The position numbers were made by a program, and so were the translations under genes. Below are positions 22,465-33,803 of a stretch of DNA of 64,000 nucleotides, piece by piece. This DNA is from Siphonodentalium dalli (taxonomy: Eukaryota; Mollusca; Scaphopoda; Gadilida; Siphonodentaliidae): assembly GCA_032622095.1 (NCBI GenBank), contig CP136064.1:253270484-253334483 (forward strand), given 5' to 3'. The notes beneath the pieces are model-generated. The model made no database searches. It saw only the letters and a program-made list of their open reading frames with translations, and was not told the origin of the DNA. How positions within the stretch are numbered: the first letter of the stretch is position 1; every line of letters starts with the position of its first letter.

Positions 22465-23852
22465 TAATGGACCTATCCGTAGGTACCGCCCCAATTTCAA
22501 TTATAGCCAATGAGCCGATAGCTTAAACCCGGAAGCGACATGTGCCTGCCTAGTGATATGAAATACACCACAAGCGGTTCCTTAACTACCATTGTAAGCC
22601 ATAGGGAATTTACGAACATGAGAGCAAAATGAGTGTTAAAAAGCTAAAATGGCATTGAAATGTACATGTCCGGTTGACGAACGATATTTATACACATGTT
22701 TTAGTTCTGTTTCCTCAATAAAAAAGTAACCAAGACATCTGTTTATGCTGGATTAAACAATGCCAATGACCACGCTCGGATCCTAATCTTAATTAAATTC
22801 CAATATTAATATAACAGATTTCAAACTAAAACTTGGAAATAGTAGTCCGATCGATGATGCGTTATGAATATTAATTGTGCCGCGAGTATGTGTTTTATGT
22901 GAAGTGTTTTTCGTTATAAATGTATACACATATGTTGCTGTTATAACACCGTGGTAATATTGAGTTCAAATGTATGCTATTCACACTAACCTGTAGGATC
23001 TCCTGCGAACGTTTTACTGAATCCATTTGAGAAGCTAAAGCTTCCTCCATATTAATACGACAATGGACGTGTAAATGAGAATCAACAAATGTTTTCCAAG
23101 AGAATTACACGAAATTTCACACATTGCACGTACGTGCTTCGCGGTGTATACATGCAACCTTCGCCGAACGAGTTCACTTTGTGCCATTGTTGCCTATGAG
23201 GCAACATGTAACTGACTCATCGATAGTCGGCGTTTTCTTTAATGTACTTTAGTGACGGCAAAATAGGATGTGGAATTTTAAAAGACCATTATTTGATAAT
23301 CCTTTGCATCCGGTCTGATTTCACTGGGGCTCATTCAGGACGCTCGTGGTATGGTAAACTGATATCGTTATATTTATTTCGACAAAAGAGGGTTTATAGA
23401 TTAATTACCACATGTACACCTCCGTTTGGTTTATTTCATCAAGGTGTGATCTATTAGCATAGCTTCGATATTATATTTGCTATCTGATATTGAAGTTTTA
23501 TAATGGCTTCATTTACACAGTTTGATTCAACGTAAACATTGATCTTTGTTGGTTATCGGAAATGGCCTAACAATCACACCTGTATTTTTGTTTAAAAACT
23601 GGTTCTATTTTTGTTTATATCTAACGACAGTCACTTTTACAAGATGCATATATACACACAAAGGTATCTTGAAAATCGTGAAATTCAGAAAGAAGCTATA
23701 TTATCGTGTTACATGGCGTTTAACAACACAGTCCGTTATCATCGGAAGCCATTTTAGCACTGAAGAGATAGCGAAATTGAGATGGCTTGTGGTGCGTAGT
23801 AACAGTAACCATGCAGTCTACAGGTGGGCGGGACGTAAGGATAGGTCCATTA
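22465..23852. mobile_element. TIR element N, 1.39 kb
   Basis: Left end TAATGGACCTATCCGTAGG; the right end in reverse is TAATGGACCTATCCTTACG, followed by GC-rich partners (ccgcccc / gggcggg). No transposase is recognised in a 105-codon frame at 23546-23863 or elsewhere. It directly follows a family G fragment ('attatctgaacatttcctga'). Superfamily not determined. Confidence 0.6.
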
Positions 23853-23934
23853 CTCGTCAATGAGTAAGTGGTAAAACAAAATGTTAAAGTGATGGTGTTC
23901 CTATCGGAATAACAAATAATTATACCAAAAGAGT

Positions 23935-24410
23935 TATTTTCATAAATTTGATCTTTCTGGTAATTTAATAGGGTAATTGATATAAACAAACTACAAGCAG
24001 TCACCATTATTGGTGCAATCATTGTCATAATGTTTATGTCCAATAATGAGTAAATAGTAAATATGTATTTGTGCATACAGTAATGCTCTAAATAATCGAC
24101 TCCTTAACCACAGCAGAATTGTGGGTAATTTTTCAGGATTTAGTTGGAAATATGGCTTGTTGCCATTCATCGAAAAGCTCTCACTGAGAGCTTTCCGATG
24201 AATGGCAACAAGCCATATTTCCGACTAAATTCTGAAAAGTTACCCATAATTCTGCTGTGGTTAAGGAGTCGATTATTTAGGGCATTACTGTAGTTCAACG
24301 ATTGTGTTCTCTGAAATTGTAGAGTCGATGTGGTTGGAATATTCGACAATCTAATTCATTGATCCCTTCTTCCAATGGGGATAGTGTCTGGATATTAAAC
24401 TGAATGGTTT
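23935..24410 (+). repeat. dispersed repeat Y, copy 1 (carries D2)
   Basis: The flanks of D2 ('atttgtgca', 'ta', 'gttcaac', then 'atggggatagtgt') match 26890-27190, which lacks the D insertion, and more weakly 38650-38790. This pair gives a filled and an empty site for D. Confidence 0.65.
24078..24290. mobile_element. family D palindromic MITE, copy D2
   Basis: TA + CAGTAATGCTCTAAATAATC ... GGGCATTACTG + TA, 213 bp, near-perfect palindrome centred on 'ctctcactgagag'. The related empty site at 27048-27049 shows a single TA. TA duplication is typical of Tc1/mariner elements. Confidence 0.93.
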
Positions 24411-24487
24411 TATTCAATTAAATAAGTCTTTAAAGGATATATTTAAATTTTCTCTTAGGATGTAATAGCAATGCTGATTTTGTTGGT

Positions 24488-24684
24488 ATATTGGGGAAAT
24501 CTGAGGAAACATCTCAGGAACAAATTGGCATCTCACTTGTTGAAAATATGGCTTGTTGCCATTCATCTGAAAGCTCTGTGAGAGCTTTCCGATGAATGGC
24601 AACAAGCCATATTTCCGACTAAATCATGAAAAGTTACCCATAATTCTCCTGTTGTTAAGGAGTAGATTATTTAGGGCATTACTG
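24488..24684. mobile_element. family D, truncated copy D3, with repeated flank
   Basis: The left outer arm is missing: the element starts within 'aaatatggcttgttgccatt', has a short loop, then the full right arm to CATTACTG. The 24488-24545 flank ('gaggaaacatctcaggaaca') recurs inverted at 28370-28452, next to D5, so flank and D may have moved or been duplicated together. Confidence 0.75.
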
Positions 24685-24748
24685 TAGCAATGCTGATTTT
24701 GTTGATTTGTCCGCTATTTCTTACCATTCTAAGAAGAATGAATGGAAA

Positions 24749-25223
24749 CAAGTCTGGATATAGTATGTCTGATATTTGCAGAATGAGGTCCCCAGAGGGT
24801 GAATTTATTGATACTATTCTGCACGGTGGTCTAGCATCATCAAATTCACTGTGGTAATTTTTTAACTTCATTCTGCTTTGAACTCAACTGCTATGGGAGA
24901 CATAGTATCGGATTGAAGTTTCCCATTACATTTGAAGTTGGCGATGTTCACCCATTATAGTCACCTCGATTATGCATTTTATCTTCTGCAAATAATTAAT
25001 TAGGGGAGAGAAACTGAACAGAAGGGAAATAGTAACTAAATATTATGTTAATATAAGACTATAGACACTACCCAGAAGATGAGCCCTAAGCAGAATGAGG
25101 TTCCCAGAAAGTTAATTTGGTGATGCTAGCCCACACATGATGCTGGCCGCTGTGCGGGGTAGCATCACAAAATTCATCCTCTGTGGACCTCATTTTGTAA
25201 ATGTCACACTATATCCAGGCTTG
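24749..25223 (+). mobile_element. family C long form, copy C5
   Basis: CAAGTCTGGATATAG...CTATATCCAGGCTTG with both modules and the middle. The left module's second half is degraded ('ctgtggtaattttttaactt'). Flanks AATGGAAA and AAACGGAA match poorly, so the duplication is decayed. Confidence 0.75.
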
Positions 25224-25233
25224 AAACGGAATT

Positions 25234-26354
25234 TTAACCCTTTCAGTGCCAAGTCCGATTTTTGTATCGACCCATATTTCCTTGATCATTTTTCAAATTT
25301 ATTGATTAATAAATTAATAATGTGATACATTAATGGAAAGCTTTCCATCAATGTATCAAATTATTATAATCAATAAATTTGAAAAATTATCAAGGAAATA
25401 TGGGTTGATACAAAAATCGGACTTGGCACTGAAACAAGCCTGGATATAATTTTTTTTTGAGTGTCTGACAAAATGACAGGCACCAAAGATTCGGCGTCTG
25501 ACATTTGAAAAGTGTGTCTGTCATTTACCTGGTATCAATAAATAGCAGCAATTAGTTGTTTTTTAGCCCATTCCAATGCACAAATTAGATTCATTGATGT
25601 ACCATGTTATGAATTATGGAAAGTCAGACAAGGCTGTCGTTTACAGTATGTCTCTGCTGAATTCTTTTCCAGTTTCAAAAATACTATACGCCGTGCTTCC
25701 CCCAAGTAAACACGAGCACATGTTTCAAAACGCGGCGATTTAAAAACTACCCGGTATGAATTTTTTCGGAATTTCTTCCGCTAAATCTCCAACTAACACC
25801 CTTAACTTGTGGAATATATTACACTTGTGCTGATTTAACTTGTGACATCTCTGTGTATCTTACGTCAAACGAGAAAAACACGACGAAGTGTATTTCTTGG
25901 TTGGAGTTTCCCCCCAGTGGCAGCCATTTTTTCTGCGTTTTTCACGTTCTAAAAATAGAAAGTCGTAAATAGTGCGGACGTGAAGGCAGCGATAATTCGC
26001 AGTTTGCGATCAATCATCAATCGCGGACAATTTAGGTTAGAGGTTGCATTAAAATTACGTTTATAGGTCCTGTAATACCTGTATACGGAACGGATCATTA
26101 ACATGTTTTCGGTAAAACGCGTTGTATTGGTGGGGGGATTTGATATTTAGTGCACAGTAGTGGTAATTGAATGTCTTTGCCGCGGATAATACACATACTT
26201 GTTGTTTTCCCCTTAATTGTATATTTTTTGTGAAGATAATGGGCGCCAGACAAACTGACGGACGATAATAAGGCGGCGCCGGTCATCGGTGTATTTGTCT
26301 CGGTCAATGACCGTGTCCGACCTCTTATATCCAGGCTTGCACTGAAAGGGTTAA
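25234..26354. mobile_element. palindromic TTAA element S, split by T
   Basis: TTAA + CCCTTTCAGTGCCAAGTCCG ... ACTTGGCACTGAAAGGG + TTAA. The arms pair over about 90 bp ('cccatatttccttgat', 'aaatttattgatt') around a centre 'ggaaagctttcc'. The right end is interrupted at CACTGAAA by element T. Without T the element is about 208 bp. The CCCTTT ends with TTAA suggest a piggyBac-type relationship. Confidence 0.88.
25435..26339. mobile_element. hAT-like element T (C-type ends), nested in S
   Basis: CAAGCCTGGATATAA...TTATATCCAGGCTTG with a perfect 8-bp duplication CACTGAAA (25427-25434, 26340-26347). 905 bp. The ends match family C but the interior is unrelated to the C middle apart from 'gtgtctgtcattt'-type wording at 25494-25518. 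It could be a longer, partly deleted relative of the element that mobilises C. I recognise no transposase segment. GC is higher on its right half (ggcggcgccggtc). Confidence 0.9.
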
Positions 26355-26372
26355 AATATGCCCCCCCCCCCC

Positions 26373-26760
26373 ATCTGCCTCCCTCTGTCCCCGTTTCCGG
26401 AGCCCCTGGTGGTGCATATTGAATTCCAAGAATCCCAAGTGCTTGGCAAACATTTCTGTGTAATAGTTATCGTCTGTGTGAAGAACTAAATACTGCATGG
26501 TTGATTCCTTGATTCATCTTTGAGTAAGAGAGGAATGCCTGCACATTTGGCTCGGTGTATCACAACTAACAATGCTTGATGTCAGTGATGCATCACTACG
26601 TGACATACATCATGATTAGCACGACAAGGCTTGTCTTATCGTGGAAATTCTTTGAGTAGCGAGCCAGGTATACCACTCTCGTTAACCCTTTAAAGTGATG
26701 TGAAACACTCCGCTGAGGTGTTCCAGAAAGGAATAACATAATCAGGCCAATATCCAATAC
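26373..26760. other. no gene; possible TTAA terminus
   Basis: Starts after a 12-C run (26361-26372). At 26683 'TTAACCCTTTAAAGTGATGT' continues 'gaaacactc'; the last part recurs inverted at 55241-55266. This may be one end of a further CCCTTT/TTAA family. Confidence 0.4.
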
Positions 26761-26900
26761 TAGTAATGCTCTAAATAATCGACCCCTTAACCACAGCAGA
26801 ATTATTGTTAACTTTTCAGGATTTAGTCGGAAATATGGCTTGTTGCCATTCATCGGAAAGCTCTCCCTGGTTAAGGAGTCGATTATTTAGGGTATTACCG
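26761..26900. mobile_element. family D, internally deleted copy D4
   Basis: Full left arm to 'ggaaagctctcc', then directly 'ctggttaaggagtcgattat' of the right arm. The inner right arm is deleted; the outer ends are TAGTAATG and TATTACCG. Confidence 0.85.
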
Positions 26901-27190
26901 TATTTTCATAAATGTGATGTCTGTTGTCAGAACAGCGTCATTGTTATAAACGATCGCATGCAGTGTTTATTAGTCGTGGAATCATTGCCGTAATGTTATG
27001 CCCAGTAATGCGTCCCAAATAAAGTAGTAAATATTTACATTTGTGCTTAGTTCAACTGCTGTTTTCTCTAAAATATTACAGACAATGTTTTGGAATTTTC
27101 AACAATCTGAGTTCATTGTTACATTCTTCAAATGGGGATAGTGTTTGGATACTAACTTATCTGATGTATTCATTGACATAAGTCCATCAT
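26901..27190 (+). repeat. dispersed repeat Y, copy 2 (empty site for D)
   Basis: Matches 23935-24410 but carries only 'ttgtgctTAgttcaac' (TA at 27048-27049) where the other copy holds D2. Confidence 0.65.
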
Positions 27191-27424
27191 ATGTCTTTAA
27201 CTCTATAACACACCGTCTGAGTTGACTTTTTTAGGAAATTGTGTGGTTTGATTGGCACATTAACATTTGGGCCGTAGTTGTTAGGGGACATTTTGTAATA
27301 TCTGGAGAATGTTCTCTAGCTAGATAGTGACCTACTGAAACATTCGCGCAGTCAAACTCGGAAATTTAATCTCCAGGTGAACCCTAGGTGATATTGTCAT
27401 GGTCCAAAATAAAGAACTACCATT

Positions 27425-28060
27425 TATTATACCCCAATGACCGAAGGAAGGGGTTTACTGCATTACATGTGGTCTCTGTACATCTGTCCATCTGTCATGC
27501 TGAACAGATATCTCAACCACAGTTTTATCGGATCTCCATGAAAATTGGTATGTTAAATTCACCACTATGAGGAACAATCATTTTGTTCGGGTTTTCTGTC
27601 CGCCCGCTTGAGTATATCAGGGTGTTCTAGGATATTGATGAAATTTGGCATGTATGTTCGCTATCACAAAGGATTTCAAAGAAGCATCAACCGGTGTCGT
27701 TTTCATTTGCCATTCTTTAGTTATTCTCCTTCGTTTATCAGGAAATATTGATTTTTTTTGTATATCCACCTGAGTATCTCGGCCATGGGTGTTGAATTTT
27801 CCATTCTAGATATTCTCCTTTGTTTATCTGGAAATGTTGATTTTTTTTGTCTGTCCTTACAATATCTCAGTCATGGAAATTTGGTATGAATGTTCTCCAT
27901 AATGATGACTTCCTAAGAACTTTAAATATGCTTTGTTTGCATGCTTAATTCTGGGGTTATTTCTCTTTGTAGAAATGTTGATATGTTGTCTGACTGCATG
28001 TTTCAACTATGGGTCATCAGATCTCAATGGAATTGAGTGGAAATATAAAAACAGCTTTAA
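27425..28060 (+). repeat. dispersed repeat K, copy 3
   Basis: 'gaccgaaggaaggggtttac', 'catctgtccatctgtcatgc' and several near-repeats of 'ttattctcctt(c/t)gtttatc' and 'ggaaatgttgattttttttg' in tandem order. The ORFs are short and not recognised. Confidence 0.6.
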
Positions 28061-28110
28061 AAAAAGAATCAGTTGATCTGATAAAAAATGGTCACAGTCC
28101 TGAGACTTCT

Positions 28111-28215
28111 ACTAGCCCAGCGGGCTAGCATCGTCAAATTCACCCTCCAGGGGATCCAATTCTGCATAGTCCTCATCTTCTGGGAAGTATCTATAGTCTC
28201 AAATTAGTACTTGGG
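28111..28215 (-). mobile_element. family C fragment
   Basis: 'agcgggctagcatcg', 'caaattcaccctcc', 'catcttctgggaagtatcta': an end module and the start of the C middle. Both termini are missing. Confidence 0.7.
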
Positions 28216-28369
28216 ATAGTGCAGTATTAATTTTATCTGTTGACATGTGGAGTTGATGTTTTTAGAGAACAAATTAGACCATGCGAAAAATTATCCAATT
28301 CTAAAACACATCTATTGGAAAAGCGATTAAGAGGATGACATTTTTATCTTGATCTTGATGTCTTCCTGT

Positions 28370-28452
28370 CAACAGATTTCCTGTTGATCTACATATGACA
28401 AGTGAGATGCCAATTTGTTCCTGAGATGTTTCCTCAGATTTCCCCAATATAT
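28370..28452 (-). repeat. inverted copy of 24488-24545
   Basis: 'caagtgagatgccaatttgt' and 'tgagatgtttcctcagattt' are the reverse complement of the sequence left of D3. It sits directly left of D5. Confidence 0.75.
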
Positions 28453-28456
28453 CATA

Positions 28457-28669
28457 CAGTAATGCCCTAAGTAATCGACTCCTTAACCACAGCAGAATTA
28501 TGGGTAACTTTTCAGGATTTAGTCGGAAATATGGCTTGTTGCCATTCATCGGAAAGCTCTCGCCAAGAGCTTTCCGATGAATGGCAACAAGCCATATTTC
28601 CGACTAAATCCTGAAAAGTTACCCATAATTCTGCTGTGGTTAAGGAGTCGATTACTTACAGCATTACTG
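28457..28669. mobile_element. family D, copy D5
   Basis: Complete 213-bp palindrome flanked by TA. Both arms carry the variant 'taagtaatcgac' / 'gtcgattactta' instead of the common 'taaataatcgac'. Confidence 0.92.
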
Positions 28670-28759
28670 TAGGTATTCAAATTAGTTCTACTCTTAAGAG
28701 CCACAGATAATCTTTTAGAAATAAAGCCCTTTCTTTTACTAAATGGATCTGCACATCGG

Positions 28760-29030
28760 TTAGAAAAGTATTCATTGGAATGGTCTATTATTAATCTGTA
28801 GGGATGTTCAGGAAGTATAAGCAGAAGGATTCTTATTCATGAACTACAGTAATGCCCTAAATAATTGACTGCTTAATCACAGCAGAATTATGGGTAACTT
28901 GTCAGGATTTAGTCGGAAATATGGCTTGTTGCCATTCATCGGAAAGCTCTTAGTAGCAGTCAATTATTTAGGGCATTACTGTACCAGTACTCATCTATCA
29001 ATTGTTTAGTACAGAAGAGTTAAATGAGAA
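28760..29030 (-). mobile_element. family G remnant with D6 nested
   Basis: 'tcattggaatggtctattat', 'gggatgttcag' and 'gcagaaggattcttattcat' match the G copy at 50092-50205; 'tttagtacagaagagttaa' at the right resembles the G terminus. D6 sits inside. Confidence 0.5.
28847..28981. mobile_element. family D, internally deleted copy D6
   Basis: TA-flanked, with the inner right arm deleted. Both remaining outer arms share the private variants 'ataattgactgct' / 'agcagtcaattat'. Confidence 0.88.
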
Positions 29031-29256
29031 AGGATAACGTCTAGACTAAATATCTTCTGGTTTCTGAGTGATGGCGGGCTGTTATGTTGTTTCATAATTC
29101 CCATTGATTCGTTGTAGATGTGTTCAGATAATAGGTTCCAACTAACAGCTTTAGTCTAGACGACATTGTTATAATATTTTAAAATCTATGTTTATATATG
29201 GGAAGAACGCATTTTATCATGTTACATGCTGGAAGAAAAAAAACCTGAATGTCTGA

Positions 29257-29330
29257 TATTCCTAAGGTTCGATATTAAGAAGGTCCGATATCGATGGTTC
29301 AATGCTACGAAGATCCGATTTTCAAAGTAC
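29257..29330. repeat. degenerate short tandem repeat
   Basis: 'aaggttcgatattaagaagg' and 'gtccgatatcgatggttcaa' are roughly repeated. Related units occur in inverted orientation at 38068-38200, on the other side of the large element nest. Confidence 0.45.
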
Positions 29331-31249
29331 ATGTAGGCTTGACACGATTATTCGATAAATTGACTAACCTTCGACAGGTGCGGTAGTCGATGGTTATTTA
29401 CTTTCGTTGATTAATCGCCCAAGGGGGGTGGATATAGTTGTGTATGTAAGCATGCAGCATACTATGCACAAATTCCATGCCTGGAAGTAAAAGTTAACAC
29501 AGCACAATTTACAGCCTGACAGCCTGTTCTCTCGCCACTTCTGATGCGGCTTCCTTTATTAGCTCAACTTACTTTCTAAGTTTGAGCTATTGCCGTGGGT
29601 TGTCGTCCGTGTGTCTGTGTGTCCGTCAACAATTTCCTTTGGCGCGGGCTACAGGTCGTACCTATGGTCTGATCTTTATGAAATTTGTCATGAATGTTGA
29701 CATTGACATGTAGATGGGAACGAGTCATTTTGGGGTCATTCGGCCAAAAAACATGGCCGCTGGTGGCCATCTTGGATTTCAAAATGAAATCCATTGGCGC
29801 CGTCTACAGGTCGTCTGATCATCATGAGATTTGTCATGTATGTTAATATTGACATGTAGATGTAGTAGAGGCTCTTATGTACTCCCGTGTGCACTTTGTG
29901 AAGAAATATAGGGACTATGCCAATGACGTTGCTTGATATCTCAGGCACCAGAAAACAAATGTTAGACACCTTGGGGTCGCGACTGGGTGGATTTATGACG
30001 TCATCAAGATGGCCGCCATACACAATTTCACAGTATGCACTGAGTAAGTTTGATCAATATCTACTTGTGAATTTATTATAGAAATTTGATTATCTCACCA
30101 CTGACGTGAAACTAATACCCCATACTTCCATTTGACAGAAAAGGTGGCCACCATAAACCAAGATGGCCGCCAAAATGGCGACTGAAATTTGGAAAATTGA
30201 TGATTTTTCACACTTTCCTCTTGAATCATTAACCGATGTTTGAAATTTGTAACGAATAAAGACCTAAATTTGAATAAATTCTAGTATCCAACCATTTCTA
30301 CAACATAATATGTCATATTTCGGATCTCATTCCTGCCAGCAATCTTTAAAATGTGAATTCAAAAATGTGCTATGAAAGTTAACCAAAATTCAATTATGTG
30401 ATTCTAGCCGAGAGTTGAACAGAAAATAACTAAATTTGATGAAGATAATGTAAAAATATTTTAAATATGTGAATTGCCATATAGTTACACTGAAAATGGT
30501 GCATTTTCGTTTAAGATGGCGGCCAAGATGGCTGCCAAAATGGAGAAATCACCAAAATCTGTCCAATTTTTATTGATATGACTCATGTGTTGGGGAAAAG
30601 TTAATATATGTGAATCCATGGACTTATGGAATAATTTGTAAATTTGGTGAACCATATAGCCGCTTATACCCAAGAATTCAACAGAATTATACCACGAAAA
30701 TATTAAGTCAAATCATCTTCATAGCAGCCACACAAAATTGCAGAATGGGCACTGAGTGAGGAAGAAAACTTAACACAGAAAATAAACAATATTTCTACGG
30801 CAATGATAACATTGCACCATGCTTCCTTTTGAAAGAACAAGATTGACAAAACAAACCAAGATGGCTGTCAAAATGGCGACCGAAATATAGAAATGTGTTG
30901 AATTGTTACACATGCCCTTTACATCATTTTCGGTTATTCGTAAACTGTGGCGAGTAGGACTTGTCTTTGTTTTTATCAATCATGACACCAAGTACTTTGG
31001 AAAACATATTATGCTGTAATTTGTGTCTAATTGTTGTCCATACTCCGAAAAATGCAAATTAAATAATTCGCTATGTAATTTCACAAATAAACTTGCTTCT
31101 CGAGGTTCTAGATTAACATTGGACAGAAATAGGCATAATAAAATAAACAAAAGTGTACACAGTTTTAATTATCGTTAGTGTCATTCAATTACACTCGACA
31201 TTGATCTATTTGACACAAGATGGTCGCCAGAATGGCCGCCAAAACTCAG

Positions 31250-32800
31250 TTATAAAATGTGACAAATGTTTATATTCTCAAACGGCATTTAGCAAAGGAG
31301 TTGGATATATCCGCCCAATCTAAATTAGATACTATCATGTTAAGGTATATTGTGACTATGTTTGACCAAACATAGTTTCTTTATAATCGAGAATATATCG
31401 GAGTGGACTCTTAGAAACCTAACATGACATTGCCCAATATAATTTAAACGATCCTGTCCGTTTCCTGGGAAGTAAGTCAAACCGGATAAGAGCATAACGA
31501 GTACTCGAACGCAAAAGAATCCCTGCAGTCATAATACAGACATAAATCCAACTTTATGGCTATATTATTTCGTTTGGGGTAGATCTGCTTTATTCGTTGC
31601 CTATTCTTGATGAATTGTTGACCACGTTGATTGACTTCATCGAAGTCGAAGTTGCATTGCTATCATACTGCCACCGGGAAATATAATTGCTCAACTTAGA
31701 AATACACAGGCATTACATGTTAGTGCAAACAGTATTCGTATCTAATTATGAAACACTTGTGTCTAATAAGATACAATAAGGGGATATTGCATGGTTCAGT
31801 TTCTTGTTTTTGGCATATCTGTGTTTCATCACCCGAAATTCGTTTGAATAGTTGAGACATTGTCACACTTCTCAAGACGTGAGTCAGCACATGTACCACT
31901 CTTGTTACTTCGTCCAATATATGGTCACATTGATGGTAGTCTATCTACAACCAACTCACCCCAGCAACTACAGTTGAATTACAAACTCATCTCGCAAACT
32001 AACAGAGCTCACCACAAAACTCTCCGACTGCATATCAGATAATCCATATAGAATATTTGCTTCGGTTGTGGAATGGGGAGTCCATGATACAGACTTAATA
32101 AATAAATTTCAATACGGCCACTGACCTCATAGCAGATACATTGCATATTCACTTTGATGTAGTCTAACAGAGCTGTGCACATAACCGAGTTAATGCTTGT
32201 CAGTTTATTTTAGAATATGTCAAAACATCAGTATCGGGCAAAAATAGCCTAAGGTTTGTCATTCTCCATGTCGAGTCCAGCAAGTGACAATAACGGCTCA
32301 TCAACTTTTTCCTGGTTGTCAACGAAAACATATCGTGAAATCAAAATGCCTATGCCTAGTGCCTGGATATTTAGTGATGAAATACCTCATCGAAACACCA
32401 GAAGCTCGTCTTTGGTCCATGCCATATGGTGGTGCATCGAAGTAATGAATACAGTGACGGTTCATCAAGATCATTTAATGGAACGTTATTAAGAACAAAT
32501 GTAGTTTATAGAATTTGCTGGCAAACCGTACAAACATGATAGTCGGATCCACAAGTAGGCCAATAACAAGCTTGGAATATAGATACTGCGCAAATGTTGG
32601 AAGTAATAGATAACAAGGTTATGCTTGAATTGAGAGAAGATTGTGGATTGTTAGCTATTTGAAGAGTCCATAACTGAAATTTACTTCAACTATTGCTCAG
32701 GAAGGTATACGATTACAACGTTTAACGACCTGAGTTTTTTACAGACCTGATTTCATTGTAGTGGGATATCAAATGTTCCTCTATAAAATATCTGGAAAGA
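31250..32800. other. core of the 7.2-kb element, no gene recognised
   Basis: Apparently single-copy within the window. Short frames at 31720-31917 (minus) and 32256-32492 (plus, 78 codons) are not recognised. Confidence 0.45.
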
Positions 32801-32811
32801 ATACTACAAAC

Positions 32812-33518
32812 TTTCCACCCAATAATAATACATGTACCTCAACATGTCGGTGAGTTGAATTGCCTCTACAACCAAGTCGAACTGTGCATTGGTGCGACAA
32901 ATGATTTTATAAATTTTATCTGGAACATTGCCGATAGCCGATAAAATTACAGAAATGCAGGCATTTAAAGAAAATTTGGTGTGAATATGTTTCTTGTATG
33001 ACATTTTGATGAGAACGCATAACGCAAGCATGAAAGAACTTCGATAACACATGTGACAAACATGACATGGGTGTATCTAATATAAACTTGATGAGTGCAT
33101 AAGTTCAGCACAGGAAGGTGTGGATCATACACGGAACGAACTTGCAGTATATGCGATGTCCAGAAAGCTATCTCTGTGGAACTCAAATACACATGTGTAC
33201 CAATTGAACTCATTATATGAGGCTATCTTCCTATCCTAGCTCGATCAAAATCAGCCACGCTTTCGCAAATCTTTGGTGTGGAGTCAGTGAGTTGACCTAT
33301 GAGCTGACCAGAGCTCCACAGCAGTTTCTGTTTTGATACAAACCTGAACATAATTTATATCTAGTCGCTATATATCGCATGTAATAAGCAGAGGTCTGGT
33401 AGAAATCCACCAATGCGATTCTTCTTCGCAGAAGACACATAGAGCTCACATCTGAACGCTCTCGTTTGGTAGTCTGCGACAAAGCAATTGCTGTCATGTA
33501 ATCCCCTGATGCACACAC
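32812..33518 (-). pseudogene. possible decayed 7TM receptor fragment
   Basis: On the minus strand three short open frames follow in order. 33518-33297 has 'ALVDFYQTSAYYMRYIATRY', which recalls the end of TM3 and a DRY-like motif. 33213-32965 has a Cys-containing segment then hydrophobic 'HVMFVTCVIEVLSCLRYAF', like ECL2 plus TM5. 33052-32804 has basic 'KMSYKKHIHTKFS', then 'NACISVILSAIGNVPDKIY', like IL3 plus TM6 with its proline, and then 'AIQLTDMLRYMYYY', like TM7 without NPxxY. Frames are separated by stops and shifts. The order fits a class A receptor, but each match is weak by eye. It could equally be chance hydrophobic sequence. Confidence 0.22.
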
Positions 33519-33803
33519 AATTTGAACTAGATGTTATTCAAGGACGGGCAATTGTAAATTTTCTCAGTTTCAAAAAAGTATACCCTGTGTTTTCGTACAT
33601 GTATTTAATAAGAACGAATCACACAAATATTAGCTCCTATTCTTATATTTGTACTAAGTATACACTAATTATTAAGCTTGTTAACATGGAAGATGTCTGT
33701 AATGTCAACGCATTATATGCCGCTACTGTTTTTGGGTACTGCATTGTGTGATGTCCATTCAATTAATTTCCGTGAGCAGCTGAATTTCGGTAGAATTGAC
33801 TTA

